Origin: Bacteroidota bacterium
GTDB lineage: Bacteria > Bacteroidota > Bacteroidia > M30B66
DNA length: 64,000 bases
Assembly: GCA_027483445.1 (NCBI GenBank)
Contig: JAIXUS010000052.1
Span: 1-64,000 of the forward strand
Direction of reading: 5' to 3'
The position numbers and the translations under genes were made by a program. Positions 44,233 through 53,483 of this stretch are shown piece by piece (position 1 is the stretch's first letter; every line of letters begins with the position of its first letter). A model generated the notes under the pieces. It was not told the DNA's origin, did no database searches, and worked only from the letters and a program-made list of their open reading frames with translations.

Positions 44233-47200
44233 TTGCATTAAAACCACTGACGGGGCTCTTTCTTTTTGCGGCATTAGCATTTGGTTTACAAATCAAGGCG
44301 CAAACCGCTACTGTGCAGAATCAACTGTACATACAGTGGAGCGATTCGCACTTTGCTTCCAACTCGAAAATTCCCGATTCACATCTGCTGGAGCAACTCA
44401 ATGCAATTCTTAATGTTCCTGTTGATTCGGTAAGATGTACATTTCACTTTAGCAAGTCTGAGGCTTTGCGAAAAATCTGGAGGATTTATCTAAGCAATCC
44501 AGCGCAGCGTGAAGCCGCACTCGATAACCTAAAGCGTGAAAAGGATTTGTTCGTTTATGTGGAGAAGGTGCCCGAATTACGTCGCTTTGATATACCCAAC
44601 GACCTTGGTTTGAACAACACCAACGCGGGCGGACAATGGTATTTGTATAAAGTGAGGGCTCCAGAGGCCTGGGACTTGCAAACGGGCTCAGCGACGGTTC
44701 GTGTGGCCGTAGTTGATGATGCGGTTCAAACCACGCATGAGGAGTTAACCGGAATTTGTTTGCCCGGTTATGATGCTGCCGATGACGATTTTGATGTGGA
44801 GCCTCCTACCTCTTCGCACGATCATGGGACTCACATTGCAGGATTAATTGGCGCAAATACGAATAATGGTTTGGGGATGGCCTCCATGGGGCGAGGAATT
44901 CGAATCGTTCCTGTTAAAATTACATTTGATACCAATGCCGACTTGGTAGTGGCTGGTTACGAAGGGGTTGCATGGGCTGTGGAACAAGACGTTCAAGTCA
45001 TTAACATGAGTTGGGGTGCTCCCGAGTATTCACAAACAGGCTTACTGGTAACCGAGGAAGCTGTAGCAAGTAATATTGTGATGGTAGCCGCTGCGGGAAA
45101 TGCGAATAACTCCATCGCCAATTATCCGGCCGCTTACCCCGGTGTCTTGAGCGTTGCTTCTACCAATAGCGCAGATGTACGTTCGGGGTTTTCGTCTTTT
45201 GGATCTTGGGTCGATATTTCTGCTCCGGGAAGCTCAATATGGTCTCTGGCTCCGGGCAATGGCTACCAATTGAAAAGTGGAACCTCCTTCGCTGCGCCTC
45301 TGGTTTCAGGTCTAGCCGCGTTAATTAAATCGAGCAATGCTGAACTATCGAACGTAGAAGTCGAGTCTTGCATTAAGTCTTCAGCTGATCTGATCGACGC
45401 TCAAAATTTGGATGTGTCTGGTCAAATGGGAAGTGGACGATTGAATGCACAGCAAGCCTTGCTTTGCCTCAGCAACAGCCAGAATGCTTACAATTTAAGC
45501 CTTCTTAAGGTGCTTCGACCCAAGCGTTTTCAATGTGATTCGTGGATTGAGCCTATTTTGAAGCTGAAGAATTCAGGCACTGAAGTCATCAACTCATTTA
45601 CAATCAGATATATTGTTGGCACTCAGATGCCTCGGTTTTATGTTTTTTCCGGCGAGCTTCAACCAGGCGATACCCTTGAATTATCAATGGACAGTGTTTT
45701 TGTGGCACCGGGGAATTATTTGCTAAGGTTTAGCCTGATTGAAAACTTGAATTCCATCCATCCTGATAGCTACCAACCTGATAATGTGCTCAACCATTAC
45801 TTTAGGGTTCAGCATCCAGTTGGCCTTGGACTTCCCTTTACCGAAAACTTCGAGTCGGCCAACTTCAATACACAAAACTGGGTAGTATCTAACTTGGAGG
45901 GCGACTTCAGTTGGGAGGTGGCTCCGGGAGAATCACCTGCAATTGGCGACTGGAGTGCTAGGCTTCCCTATTATGTAGATGATAATGGCGAGGGTAGTCG
46001 CGATTTCCTGTACAGTCCAAGTCTCGATTTCAGCGGATACAGCTCCGTTAGCTTGAGTTATCATTATGCCTATCAGCCACGCTTCGCTGGATTGAGCGAT
46101 ACGCTGATTGTGTCGGTATCGACCGATTGTGGAGCCACTTGGCAAAGTCTGGAAACTCGCTTTGATGGGAGCCAACCCAATCTAAGTACAGTAGCTCCTT
46201 TAGCTCAGTTCTTTGAAGCTACAACGACTAGCGTGTGGTGCAGTCCGAGCGGACAAAGTGCCACCTGCGCGAATGTGGATTTATCGGAATATGCCGGATT
46301 TTCTGGTGTATTTCTTCGGTTCGAGGGATATTCCTCTAAAGGCAACAACATATATATCGACAATATACAGGTTAGCGGCGTCCTCGATGAAGTTTCCCCA
46401 ATTGCCTCTTTTGCAATCGGGGTGGAGGTTCCGGTTTGTACAAATCAGTCTGTTACATTTGTTCAAACATCGCTTAACCAGCCAACAAGCTATTTGTGGA
46501 ATTTTACGGGGGGAGTTCCACTCACTTCCAACGCAGCATCTCCGGTGGTTAGCTATCCGAATCCGGGCTTATTTCCTGTACAGTTAATTGTGAGCAATGC
46601 GCAAGGGAGTGATACACTTTTCCTGAATAATGGTGTTGAGGTTACGGCAAATCCAATAGTGGAAATTCTAAGTGATCGTGATACCATTTGCAGCGGCGAA
46701 ACCATCGAACTTTCGGCCACTGGAGCCAATACTTATTTGTGGAATCCGATTTCTACCCTATCAACAACTATTGGTGAAACTGTACTTGCTACTCCACAAT
46801 CAACCACTGTTTTCGTTGTAAATGGCTACACAGAAACCGGTTGTTCAAGCATATCGAGTAAGACGATTACTGTTGTTCCACCTCTTGCCGCTCCTCAAAT
46901 TACGGAAAGTAATTTTACACTCGTGGCCAGTCAAGGATCATCTTACGAATGGTACGTCAATGGAGAATTGCAGCCGGGGTTAAGCACTCAATCCATCACA
47001 CCAACCATCAATGGAAACTACAATGTAAAGGTCTTCGACGTTTCAGGATGTTCAGCTGTTTCACCCATGTACACCGTGAACTGGGTATTTATGGAAACTA
47101 TTGATTACGAGCAAATTGTGATTTTCCCCCAGCCGGCTAGAGATTACTTTTTGATTAAAGCAGTACAAACTTTTGATTATCAATTGTTTGACTTGCAAGG

Positions 47201-47327
47201 GCGCGTAGTGTCGAGTGGCCTTAGCAACTCCGCGGTTTCAGTTGTTGACTGTGCATCTGGTGTTTATATGTTAAAGCTCTCGGGTGGAAACCAACATCCA
47301 GTATTTCTACGCGTTGTAAAGCAGTAA
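44229..47327 (+). CDS. Subtilisin-like (S8) protease with PKD domain and T9SS type A tail
   Basis: 1032 residues. Signal peptide ends near QIKAQ (25). The peptidase spans about 130-415: catalytic Asp163 (VAVVDDAV), His199 (HDHGTH), oxyanion Asn291 (AAGN), Ser353 (GTSFAAP). Cys455-type beta domains follow, then a MAM/jelly-roll-like segment (LPFTENFESANFNTQNW), a PKD domain (TSYLWNFTGG) and Ig-like repeats. The last ~75 residues (VIFPQPARDYF, YQLFDLQGRVV, GVYMLKL) are a T9SS type A sorting domain. It is an exported endopeptidase. Its stop is immediately adjacent to the stop of the convergent oxidase gene. Confidence 0.93.
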   Translation: MIALKPLTGLFLFAALAFGLQIKAQTATVQNQLYIQWSDSHFASNSKIPDSHLLEQLNAILNVPVDSVRCTFHFSKSEALRKIWRIYLSNPAQREAALDNLKREKDLFVYVEKVPELRRFDIPNDLGLNNTNAGGQWYLYKVRAPEAWDLQTGSATVRVAVVDDAVQTTHEELTGICLPGYDAADDDFDVEPPTSSHDHGTHIAGLIGANTNNGLGMASMGRGIRIVPVKITFDTNADLVVAGYEGVAWAVEQDVQVINMSWGAPEYSQTGLLVTEEAVASNIVMVAAAGNANNSIANYPAAYPGVLSVASTNSADVRSGFSSFGSWVDISAPGSSIWSLAPGNGYQLKSGTSFAAPLVSGLAALIKSSNAELSNVEVESCIKSSADLIDAQNLDVSGQMGSGRLNAQQALLCLSNSQNAYNLSLLKVLRPKRFQCDSWIEPILKLKNSGTEVINSFTIRYIVGTQMPRFYVFSGELQPGDTLELSMDSVFVAPGNYLLRFSLIENLNSIHPDSYQPDNVLNHYFRVQHPVGLGLPFTENFESANFNTQNWVVSNLEGDFSWEVAPGESPAIGDWSARLPYYVDDNGEGSRDFLYSPSLDFSGYSSVSLSYHYAYQPRFAGLSDTLIVSVSTDCGATWQSLETRFDGSQPNLSTVAPLAQFFEATTTSVWCSPSGQSATCANVDLSEYAGFSGVFLRFEGYSSKGNNIYIDNIQVSGVLDEVSPIASFAIGVEVPVCTNQSVTFVQTSLNQPTSYLWNFTGGVPLTSNAASPVVSYPNPGLFPVQLIVSNAQGSDTLFLNNGVEVTANPIVEILSDRDTICSGETIELSATGANTYLWNPISTLSTTIGETVLATPQSTTVFVVNGYTETGCSSISSKTITVVPPLAAPQITESNFTLVASQGSSYEWYVNGELQPGLSTQSITPTINGNYNVKVFDVSGCSAVSPMYTVNWVFMETIDYEQIVIFPQPARDYFLIKAVQTFDYQLFDLQGRVVSSGLSNSAVSVVDCASGVYMLKLSGGNQHPVFLRVVKQ

Positions 47328-48452
47328 TCAAATAAAGAGTTCCGCTCCATCGAAACCGGCTCTGCTGCCCAAGGCAACGCCCATACCGCCCATTCTCACG
47401 CTGCATGCGACTCTCGAACCAAGCATTTTTGTTATAGGAGACTTTTGGACCCCCAACCCTAAAGTACCCGCCCATCGCTGCTCTACAACAGCAGTTTTCC
47501 CGGGAAGAATATGCTCGTTCAGTAATCGTTCCAAGGCATTTTGAATGACCGGCGTTAGTGCGTGAGTGTAGGTCGTTTCCCCTTCAAAATCGAGATTTCG
47601 TCCGCCGCCTAAAAGCACTCTGTTGCCTACATTTCGGAAGTAGAAGTATCCTTCCTGATAGTGGAACGTCCCTTTAAATGGGAGGTTTTCTACAGGCTGT
47701 GTGATGAGTACTTGCGCTCTCCCCGGCTTCACCTCCAGCTCTGGAGCCAATTGCGCCGCAAAGGCATTGGTGGTAAGCAACACATGCGCGGCCTCAAGCT
47801 CGGTGAAAGGGGTGCGAATACTCACTTTCCCTACCTGTTCCTGAACCTCCAACACCTCTACACCCATAAGTACTTCTATTCCTTGTTGTCGGATCCGATG
47901 CAAGAGGGTTTTCATCATTTTCCCTGTATCAATTTGAGCTTCAGCACGATTGAGTAGCATTTGTTTGAAACCCTTAAATCCAAACGAGCGCAGCTGCTCA
48001 CTTCGCAGTGAATAAACGGGCTCTCCTGCAAAGTCGCTCATTAGCAATTTGTTCATTTCCGGTAGGATGGCCATTGCCTCCTTAAATGAAGGCTCGTCTT
48101 CTTCCTTAAAGACCTCATAACCACCTAATTTTTGATAGTCCATTTCATGATCTGAAACCAGACTGCGGAGAAGGTTCAATCCGCTGACTCTCCTTCGGAT
48201 TAGGGCCAAAACCTCGTCTGCACTGTGGTTCTTTAAGTCGGCCGCAATTTCTGTTAGACTCCCAAAGCATGCGAAGCCTGCATTTTTTGTCGATGCTCCA
48301 TCTGGCAGAATGCCCCTCTCCAACACTAGAATTCGTGCCTTTGGATGCAATTGCTTTAGTCTAATGGCTGCACTAAGTCCAACGATACCAGCCCCAATGA
48401 TGCAAAAGTCGCAATGACTAAACCACGAGTCTCGCTCCCAGAAGCTAAGCAT
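47328..48452 (-). CDS. FAD-dependent oxidoreductase, DadA/D-amino-acid-oxidase type
   Basis: 374 residues. The FAD-binding Rossmann motif CIIGAGIVGLSAAIRL lies near residue 20, with its acidic ribose ligand in VLERG. STKNAGFACFG is the active-site side loop; VLLTTNAFAAQLAPEL and FRNVGNRVLLGGGRNL belong to the DAO fold. The end KMLGSRVACSVRMGGMGVALGS is the second FAD contact. It probably oxidises an amino acid or a similar amine. It lies 8 nt downstream of the DUF6580 gene. Confidence 0.87.
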   Translation of the reverse strand: MLSFWERDSWFSHCDFCIIGAGIVGLSAAIRLKQLHPKARILVLERGILPDGASTKNAGFACFGSLTEIAADLKNHSADEVLALIRRRVSGLNLLRSLVSDHEMDYQKLGGYEVFKEEDEPSFKEAMAILPEMNKLLMSDFAGEPVYSLRSEQLRSFGFKGFKQMLLNRAEAQIDTGKMMKTLLHRIRQQGIEVLMGVEVLEVQEQVGKVSIRTPFTELEAAHVLLTTNAFAAQLAPELEVKPGRAQVLITQPVENLPFKGTFHYQEGYFYFRNVGNRVLLGGGRNLDFEGETTYTHALTPVIQNALERLLNEHILPGKTAVVEQRWAGTLGLGVQKSPITKMLGSRVACSVRMGGMGVALGSRAGFDGAELFI

Positions 48453-48460
48453 ACAAGCTG

Positions 48461-49063
48461 TTACGACCGAACAGAAGCCTCTCGTAGAGAAGGATAGCGC
48501 TCACAGAGCAACTGAAATAAACCGAAAAAGAGGAAGCTGTAAAAAACGTTGGCCAACAAGCTATATCCAAAAAAGGGTATGCCAAGCGCGTAAACAGCAA
48601 GCAGAGAAGGATTTCCGGGAGTGAGTCCGGAAGCCCAGGTTCCGAAATTAGAAATGAGGAAAAAGAGGATGGCTGAAATCAACGAAGCACCGAGCAATGA
48701 TGTGCTGAACCTTCCTGAGGTGAGTGAGAATCCCTCTTTGCGGATGGAAGAACTTCCTAATAAATAGCCAACCAATACATTGGAAAGGATTCCAAGATAA
48801 ACGAATGCGGTCTGAGGAGAGCTGAAGTATTCGGCTGGGGTTGTCCAGGCAAAGTTGATGAGCACCACGGTGAGGTAGTCCGAAATCAGCATGGCCAACA
48901 TTGGAATCATTGCTCCAGCAAAGCGATTGGTGATTAATGCTCCACCCATCAATGCGATTGCTCCTATGGGAGTAAAGTTTGGCCAATGCGGAACAAGACG
49001 AAACAGCGCAGCAGCAAGAATAGCACCGGCTACAAGAAGGATGTTGGGTTTCACGTTTTTCAT
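48461..49063 (-). CDS. DUF6580-family membrane protein
   Basis: 200 residues from MKNVKPNILLVAG. Five to six hydrophobic helices (ILLVAGAILAAALFRLVP, FAGAMIPMLAMLISDYLTVV, AFVYLGILSNVLVGYLLG, LLGASLISAILFFLISNFG, FYSFLFFGLFQLL). The PHWPNFTPIGAIALMGGA segment after helix 1 is the DUF6580 hallmark and resembles ECF-transporter S components. This suggests vitamin or cofactor uptake, though substrate and partners are unknown. It precedes the DadA-like gene by 8 nt; an ATG 42 nt upstream in frame is less likely. Confidence 0.75.
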   Translation of the reverse strand: MKNVKPNILLVAGAILAAALFRLVPHWPNFTPIGAIALMGGALITNRFAGAMIPMLAMLISDYLTVVLINFAWTTPAEYFSSPQTAFVYLGILSNVLVGYLLGSSSIRKEGFSLTSGRFSTSLLGASLISAILFFLISNFGTWASGLTPGNPSLLAVYALGIPFFGYSLLANVFYSFLFFGLFQLLCERYPSLREASVRS

Positions 49064-49196
49064 AATCTTCACAACCGGCGCAAAGTTAATCAAGGATTTC
49101 GGCAATCAAAACATCGATGTTCGACAAAGTGAACAATGTATTGTTGGGTATTAAATTTTGATTATCAATGTTTTGGGAGGGTTTGGGGGCATGGTC

Positions 49197-49293
49197 GGGG
49201 CCGGCCGCGAGCCACCCTCCATGGCAAAGTTACCACCAGATCGATCGATTAGTCGGTTGTTAAACATGTATAAACGTGTATAAACGTTTAACT
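49197..49293 (+). repeat. Iteron element, copy 1
   Basis: GGGGCCGGCC, then GCGAGCCACCCTCCAT and AAAGTTACCACC, then TCGGTTGTT, followed by three 10-bp iterons: AAACATGTAT, AAACGTGTAT, AAACGTTTAA at 49262-49291. The 10-bp period puts all three on one face of the helix. Confidence 0.8.
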
Positions 49294-49540
49294 GATTTTG
49301 ATTTGTAAAATGTTGATTTTCATTTTAATGGAATGAATAAAAGGTCTCGAGTTTCTTCAACTTTGAAAGGTGCCTGAACAAGCAACTCATTTCTTATTGA
49401 AAATCAAATGAATAGCCGTTGAATAAATTGCACACACTTGTGAGCGCGAAGATTGCTTTTTTGGGAAGCAAAGGAGAAAAACTCATTTCTGTAATTCGCT
49501 GTTATTTAGCAACTTAAGCTCGGGGTTTGAGGCGAACTCA

Positions 49541-49636
49541 GGGGCCGGCCGCGAGCCACCCTCCATTGCAAAGTTACCACCTAAACGACCCAATAGTCGG
49601 TTGTTAAACGTTTATACACGTTTATAAACGTTTAGT
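49541..49636 (+). repeat. Iteron element, copy 2
   Basis: Same order as copy 1, 344 bp away: GGGGCCGGCC, GCGAGCCACCCTCCAT, AAAGTTACCACC, TCGGTTGTT, then AAACGTTTAT, ACACGTTTAT, AAACGTTTAG at 49606-49635. Confidence 0.8.
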
Positions 49637-49791
49637 TTTTTTGTTGAGGTGATCCGCTTACAATGAATGTTTTACCGAGCTGAGTCATCAGGTTTGTAGC
49701 CAGTTCCTTCTTCAAAAGCAATGGTGTTAAGCTTAAGTCGATTCTAAGAAATTGAAAATGAGGGATGTGTGAAGTGGGTTGTGTGCACACA

Positions 49792-50155
49792 TAGGGCTTT
49801 TTGAAAAACACTCCATAGTACGCCTTGCGCGGTTAAGCATCAGTAGTATTATTTGTAAAACGTTTGCCCATGTTTGAATGAGTCTTAATGCAAGGGTTTT
49901 AAGTTTAGCTTTTAAAAATCAATGCACTCCTGAATTTATGGAGCTCAGTTTTTCGTTAGCCAGAAATGCCGCATCAGCTTCATTGCCCGCAGTATCAACA
50001 AACAGAATCACCTTCTTATCCCTTGTTTGCTGCTTTTCCGACTATTTCATTAGAACTCTAAATCTCGAATCATCATCAAGTTTGGTGTGTATTGAAATCC
50101 TGTTTTGGTCTTCCTCTTTCCACACTTTCGCCCATGGAAACAATAAGTGGTGAAC
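49792..50155 (-). mobile_element. Mobile-element end with decayed coding relic
   Basis: Starts with TAGGGCTTTTTGAAAAACAC. Reading on the minus strand, one frame gives VDTAGNEADAAFLANEKL and, further upstream, WKEEDQNRISIHTKL and DDDSRFRVLMK before a stop. The first part matches the relic at 13980-14129. An in-frame stop and the truncated end show the gene is inactive. The family is not identified. Confidence 0.6.
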
Positions 50156-50299
50156 ACGCGAATGTGATTTGGAATGACGACTTCAACCAACCGGAAAGTC
50201 ATCCCCCGGCGGGGAATTAACCCTAAAGCAATGAATTGTTGAATGAATGCTCACTTAAGGCACGATTTTTATATGGCGAAAACGTGATAATGCATGTTT

Positions 50300-51250
50300 A
50301 TGAAAAAACCGATACTCCTGTGCCTGTCGAGTTTATTGCTTTCGGCAACACTTATCGCCCAGCCCAACAATAACACCAATAACCGAAATGCACAAAGAGG
50401 TCCGCGGTCTGCTACGTGGGGCGACCTTAATCTGGCCCTCGGAATTCCAATGTATTCCTTTGCTGAAACGAGTTCTTCCATACCTTTTGGATTAACCTTT
50501 AATGTCCTTCATCAACCGCAGTTGCGCGTTCCATTTCTCATTGGGGGCGGTTTTACTTACCTGCACGCCGGAGGGAATCGGGTTAACAGAAATCTAACTG
50601 CCGATATTACCGCGGGCGGAGTGCTGATCGACCAACTGAATATTCCGCTTGAATTCAGGATGAACAATAACATTCTTAATGGTCGTTTTATGTTGCGCTT
50701 TCAAGCACCTACGCGGTTTGTGAAGCCGTATATCGACCTCGTTGGTGGGTTTAATTATTTGTGGACAGCCACTTCCGTATACGACCGCTCGCCTCAACGC
50801 TTTTTTGCCCATGACAATGATGATGGGCTGATTACCAGAAACACCCAGGAAAGCTCATTTACGTGGACCGCTGGATTCGGCGTTGGAACTTATATTTATT
50901 TGAATTCCAATTTGTATTTGAATCTTAATGCCACCTATTTGGGTGGAGGCTGGGCGAGGTATTTCGATCGCAACCAAATTCAAAATTGGGACGTTCAGCT
51001 GAATGTAGGCGGAATCGGGGCCGGTGCCGGCGAGGGAAGCTTCGAGTCGAACGATCTTGCCATCAATGCAGTGCCTAAAGTTTCGCGCACCGATATGATT
51101 GCCGCTCAGGTGGGAATTGGTTTTATCTTCGGAAAACCACAACGGTCATCGAACAGCAATATAAACCGGAATGTTAATCCAAACCTTAACCGGAACTTTC
51201 GTCCGCCGGTGGTGCCTCCACAGCGAATCACACCGCCGCGTCGTCGATAG
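50300..51250 (+). CDS. Exported beta-barrel-like protein of unknown function
   Basis: 316 residues (an ATG 6 nt upstream is also possible). Signal peptide KKPILLCLSSLLLSATLIAQ. Beta-rich alternating segments follow (GLTFNVLHQPQLRVPFLIGGGFTYL, YLNLNATYLGGGW, AAQVGIGFIFGK), as in small outer-membrane barrels. A C-terminal Asn/Arg/Pro tail (SNSNINRNVNPNLNRNF) is low complexity. No named family recognised. Monocistronic with a terminator 8 nt downstream. Confidence 0.78.
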   Translation: MKKPILLCLSSLLLSATLIAQPNNNTNNRNAQRGPRSATWGDLNLALGIPMYSFAETSSSIPFGLTFNVLHQPQLRVPFLIGGGFTYLHAGGNRVNRNLTADITAGGVLIDQLNIPLEFRMNNNILNGRFMLRFQAPTRFVKPYIDLVGGFNYLWTATSVYDRSPQRFFAHDNDDGLITRNTQESSFTWTAGFGVGTYIYLNSNLYLNLNATYLGGGWARYFDRNQIQNWDVQLNVGGIGAGAGEGSFESNDLAINAVPKVSRTDMIAAQVGIGFIFGKPQRSSNSNINRNVNPNLNRNFRPPVVPPQRITPPRRR

Positions 51251-51258
51251 GGAGAAAC

Positions 51259-51290
51259 AAAAAAGGCAGCTCAACAGGCTGCCTTTTTTA
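51259..51290. terminator. Bidirectional terminator
   Basis: AAAAAAGGCAGC / GCTGCCTTTTTT with a 7-nt loop between convergent genes. Confidence 0.9.
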
Positions 51291-51298
51291 TGATGTCA

Positions 51299-51733
51299 TT
51301 AGAAGTTCCAATGGGGCATTCGACTGGCCATGAGAACCAACGCGAAAGTGGTAAAGACCGCCATCACACGAAACTTGCGCGCATCCTCCGCAGCTTTCTT
51401 CGAAAAAATCCGACCAACCTGTATCAAAATCACAGCAACAAGCATGGTCGTGAGGTGCTCTACTGCATATAAACGAAGTGTGGGGTCTTTCATCGCCGCG
51501 CCAAAGTCGGCAAAAGCAGCTTGAGTAATGGGCGAAAGTCCAAAGTAGAGAATGAAGCCAATCAATAGCTGCAAGTGAGAAAGTCCAACCAGCGCTCCTC
51601 CGGTAGCATTGTCGAGCTTCCCGTAGGTCGACTTTTGCGCAAAACCAAGCCAGGACCGTACAATAACAAAGATTAGTAATGCCAGCAAAACCCAGCGCAA
51701 CCCGTTGTGCGACGCTTTCAGAATATCATACAT
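51299..51733 (-). CDS. Small four-helix membrane protein
   Basis: 144 residues. Helices at about 13-31 (LRWVLLALLIFVIVRSWLG), 45-68 (GALVGLSHLQLLIGFILYFGLSPI), 88-106 (LYAVEHLTTMLVAVILIQVG) and 122-137 (FRVMAVFTTFALVLMAS). His residues in HNGLRW, SHLQ and VEH lie near helix ends and could be heme or metal ligands, as in cytochrome b-like four-helix proteins. Function unknown. Separate from neighbours; its start is followed upstream by the tRNA-Leu region. Confidence 0.8.
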   Translation of the reverse strand: MYDILKASHNGLRWVLLALLIFVIVRSWLGFAQKSTYGKLDNATGGALVGLSHLQLLIGFILYFGLSPITQAAFADFGAAMKDPTLRLYAVEHLTTMLVAVILIQVGRIFSKKAAEDARKFRVMAVFTTFALVLMASRMPHWNF

Positions 51734-51843
51734 GTTTCGTTCTTTTTTGTGCGTAAAGTTAAAGGAGAGACTACTCAGACTAACATTTGCGGGAAATTAT
51801 TGTTGAATGTGCATTTTTATTTGGTTATTACACTTGCTCCTGC

Positions 51844-51851
51844 TACTTTTG
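51844..51851 (+). promoter_or_regulatory. -7 box TACTTTTG for tRNA-Leu(TAG)
   Basis: Consensus box 21 nt upstream of the tRNA. Confidence 0.6.
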
Positions 51852-51871
51852 CGCTCCTTTTAATGGATCCT

Positions 51872-51956
51872 GCGGATGTGGCGTAATTGGTAGCCGCACC
51901 AGACTTAGGATCTGGCGCCGCGAGGCGTGGGGGTTCGAGTCCCTTCATCCGCACCA
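51872..51956 (+). tRNA. tRNA-Leu(TAG)
   Basis: GCGGATGTGGCGTAATTGG start, anticodon loop CTTAGGA (TAG, decodes CUA), variable arm, T-loop GGTTCGAGTCC, acceptor complement CATCCGC, discriminator A and encoded CCA (51954-51956). Confidence 0.97.
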
Positions 51957-51961
51957 AAAAG

Positions 51962-51985
51962 TCCTCCTTCGGGGGGCATTTTTTT
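51962..51985 (+). terminator. Terminator of tRNA-Leu(TAG)
   Basis: CCTCC-TTCG-GGGGG hairpin and T-run, ending 10 nt before the trigger-factor ATG. Confidence 0.75.
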
Positions 51986-51995
51986 ATACGTACAC

Positions 51996-53357
51996 ATGAA
52001 CATCACTCAGGAACGCAAAGACGAACTCAACGCCATCATTCGTATCGAGTTGAATCCAGCCGATTACCAGCCTCGCATCAACAAACAACTTCAAGATTAT
52101 ACCCGTAAAGTAGCCATGCCCGGATTTCGTCCAGGTAAAGTGCCCGCCGGAATGGTCAAGAAAATGTATGGCAAATCCATCCTTGTTGATGAACTGAACA
52201 AGATCACTTCCGAGAGTCTCTTCAATTATATTCGCGACAATTCCCTCGATATCCTCGGAAATCCGCTCCCACATCCTGAAAACGACAATTCCCTTAACCT
52301 CGACAACCCGGGCGATATCAAGCTGGCCTTCGAAATAGGCTTGGCTCCCGATTTCAAACTGGAGGTGAACAACACCCATACATTCAACCTTTATAAGCCT
52401 CTTACCGACGACGCCTTCGTTGATAAAGAAGTGGATAACTACCGCAATCGGGTAGGGGATTTTAAAGAGTTTGAAAGTGCCGAGGCTAACGATGTAATTA
52501 CAGGCACGCTCAAAGAGCTTAACGCGGATGGCTCTGTAAAGGAAGAGGGTATCGAACGACAAATCGAAATCCACCCGGCCGATCTTAAAGAAGGAGACTC
52601 GCAATTCTTTGTTGGAATGCAAAAAGAGGAAGTGAGAACCCTTAACCCTAAAACCGTATTCGTTAACCCAACCGTTATCGCCTCAATACTCGACATTTCT
52701 ACCGAACAGGTGGAATCGCTTGAGTCTGACTTTAGCTTTACCGCTCAGGTCATCCGCCGACAGGCACCTGCAGAAATAAACCAAGAGTTTTTCGATAAGG
52801 TTTTCGGTCCAAACGTGATTTTTACAGAAGCCGAAATGCGCGAACGTATCGCACGCGACGCTGATGCCCGTTTTTCTAAAGACAGCGAAGCCCGCTTTTT
52901 CAATGAAGTAGTTGAGCATTTGGTGAATAACTCGAGCTTCCCGCTTCCCGACGATTTCCTCAAGCGCTGGCTTACCAGCCAAAATGAAGGCAATGTAAAA
53001 GCCGATGATATTGAGCAGAATTATACCAATTACGCCAAAGGTATTCGTTGGCAACTGATTGAAAACAAATTGATTCGTGAAAATCAGATTGCGGTAACCC
53101 GCGAACAAGCCATCGAAAGCGTAGCCAACGATTTCCTCGGTTACATGGGCGGTTCCGACCAAGCTACTGAAGAAATTTTGGCCTCAGCCCGAAGTATCGC
53201 CGAACGCATGCTATCGAGCGAAAAAGAAGCACAGCGCGTTTACGATCGTTTGTACAACGAGGCGATCAACCGTGTTTTTCTCTCCAGTTTTGATGTCAAG
53301 GAAGTACGTCTTCCCTTCGACGAATGGGTAGCAAAAATTTCGGAACCCCTGAATTAA
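51996..53357 (+). CDS. tig: Trigger factor chaperone
   Basis: 453 residues from the ATG giving MNITQERKDELN. The ribosome-binding tip MPGFRPGKVP (signature GFRxGKxP) lies near residue 45. The central FKBP-like domain (about 150-240) is divergent and its prolyl isomerase site is not obvious. The C-terminal ~200 residues are helical arms (AEMRERIARDADARF, EVVEHLVNNSSFPLPDDFLKRWL). It binds nascent chains at the ribosome exit. The frame runs upstream through the tRNA, but homology starts at 51996. Confidence 0.93.
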   Translation: MNITQERKDELNAIIRIELNPADYQPRINKQLQDYTRKVAMPGFRPGKVPAGMVKKMYGKSILVDELNKITSESLFNYIRDNSLDILGNPLPHPENDNSLNLDNPGDIKLAFEIGLAPDFKLEVNNTHTFNLYKPLTDDAFVDKEVDNYRNRVGDFKEFESAEANDVITGTLKELNADGSVKEEGIERQIEIHPADLKEGDSQFFVGMQKEEVRTLNPKTVFVNPTVIASILDISTEQVESLESDFSFTAQVIRRQAPAEINQEFFDKVFGPNVIFTEAEMRERIARDADARFSKDSEARFFNEVVEHLVNNSSFPLPDDFLKRWLTSQNEGNVKADDIEQNYTNYAKGIRWQLIENKLIRENQIAVTREQAIESVANDFLGYMGGSDQATEEILASARSIAERMLSSEKEAQRVYDRLYNEAINRVFLSSFDVKEVRLPFDEWVAKISEPLN

Positions 53358-53381
53358 GAAGAGTTTAGTTTGAGTGTGTCC

Positions 53382-53413
53382 AAGGCACTTCCATCTCGGA
53401 GGTGCCTTTTTTT
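53382..53413 (+). terminator. Terminator of tig
   Basis: AAGGCACTTCC / GGAGGTGCCTTTTTTT with a 5-nt loop, 24 nt after the stop. Confidence 0.92.
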
Positions 53414-53470
53414 ACATTCTATTGTTGGTGAATAATCATAATCACCTGCCCATTGCCCTTTCTGGCTCAT

Positions 53471-53478
53471 TACCTTCG
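53471..53478 (+). promoter_or_regulatory. -7 box TACCTTCG, leaderless promoter
   Basis: Near-consensus box ending 6 nt before the ATG at 53484. Confidence 0.55.
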
Positions 53479-53483
53479 TCGCA

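Larger units (their letters stand above)
49064..50299. other. 1.2-kb gene-free region with iteron and mobile-element repeats
   Basis: No gene is supported. It holds two ~100-bp iteron elements (49197-49293 and 49541-49636) and a mobile-element remnant (49792-50155), described separately. A plus-strand frame at 49878-50153 is antisense to the remnant. Confidence 0.6.

Noticed and set aside
49878-50153. 91-codon plus-strand frame
   Set aside because: It is antisense to a mobile-element relic whose matching copy at 13980 is coding in the other direction.
51984-52622. 212-codon minus-strand frame
   Set aside because: Antisense to trigger factor, without recognisable domain.
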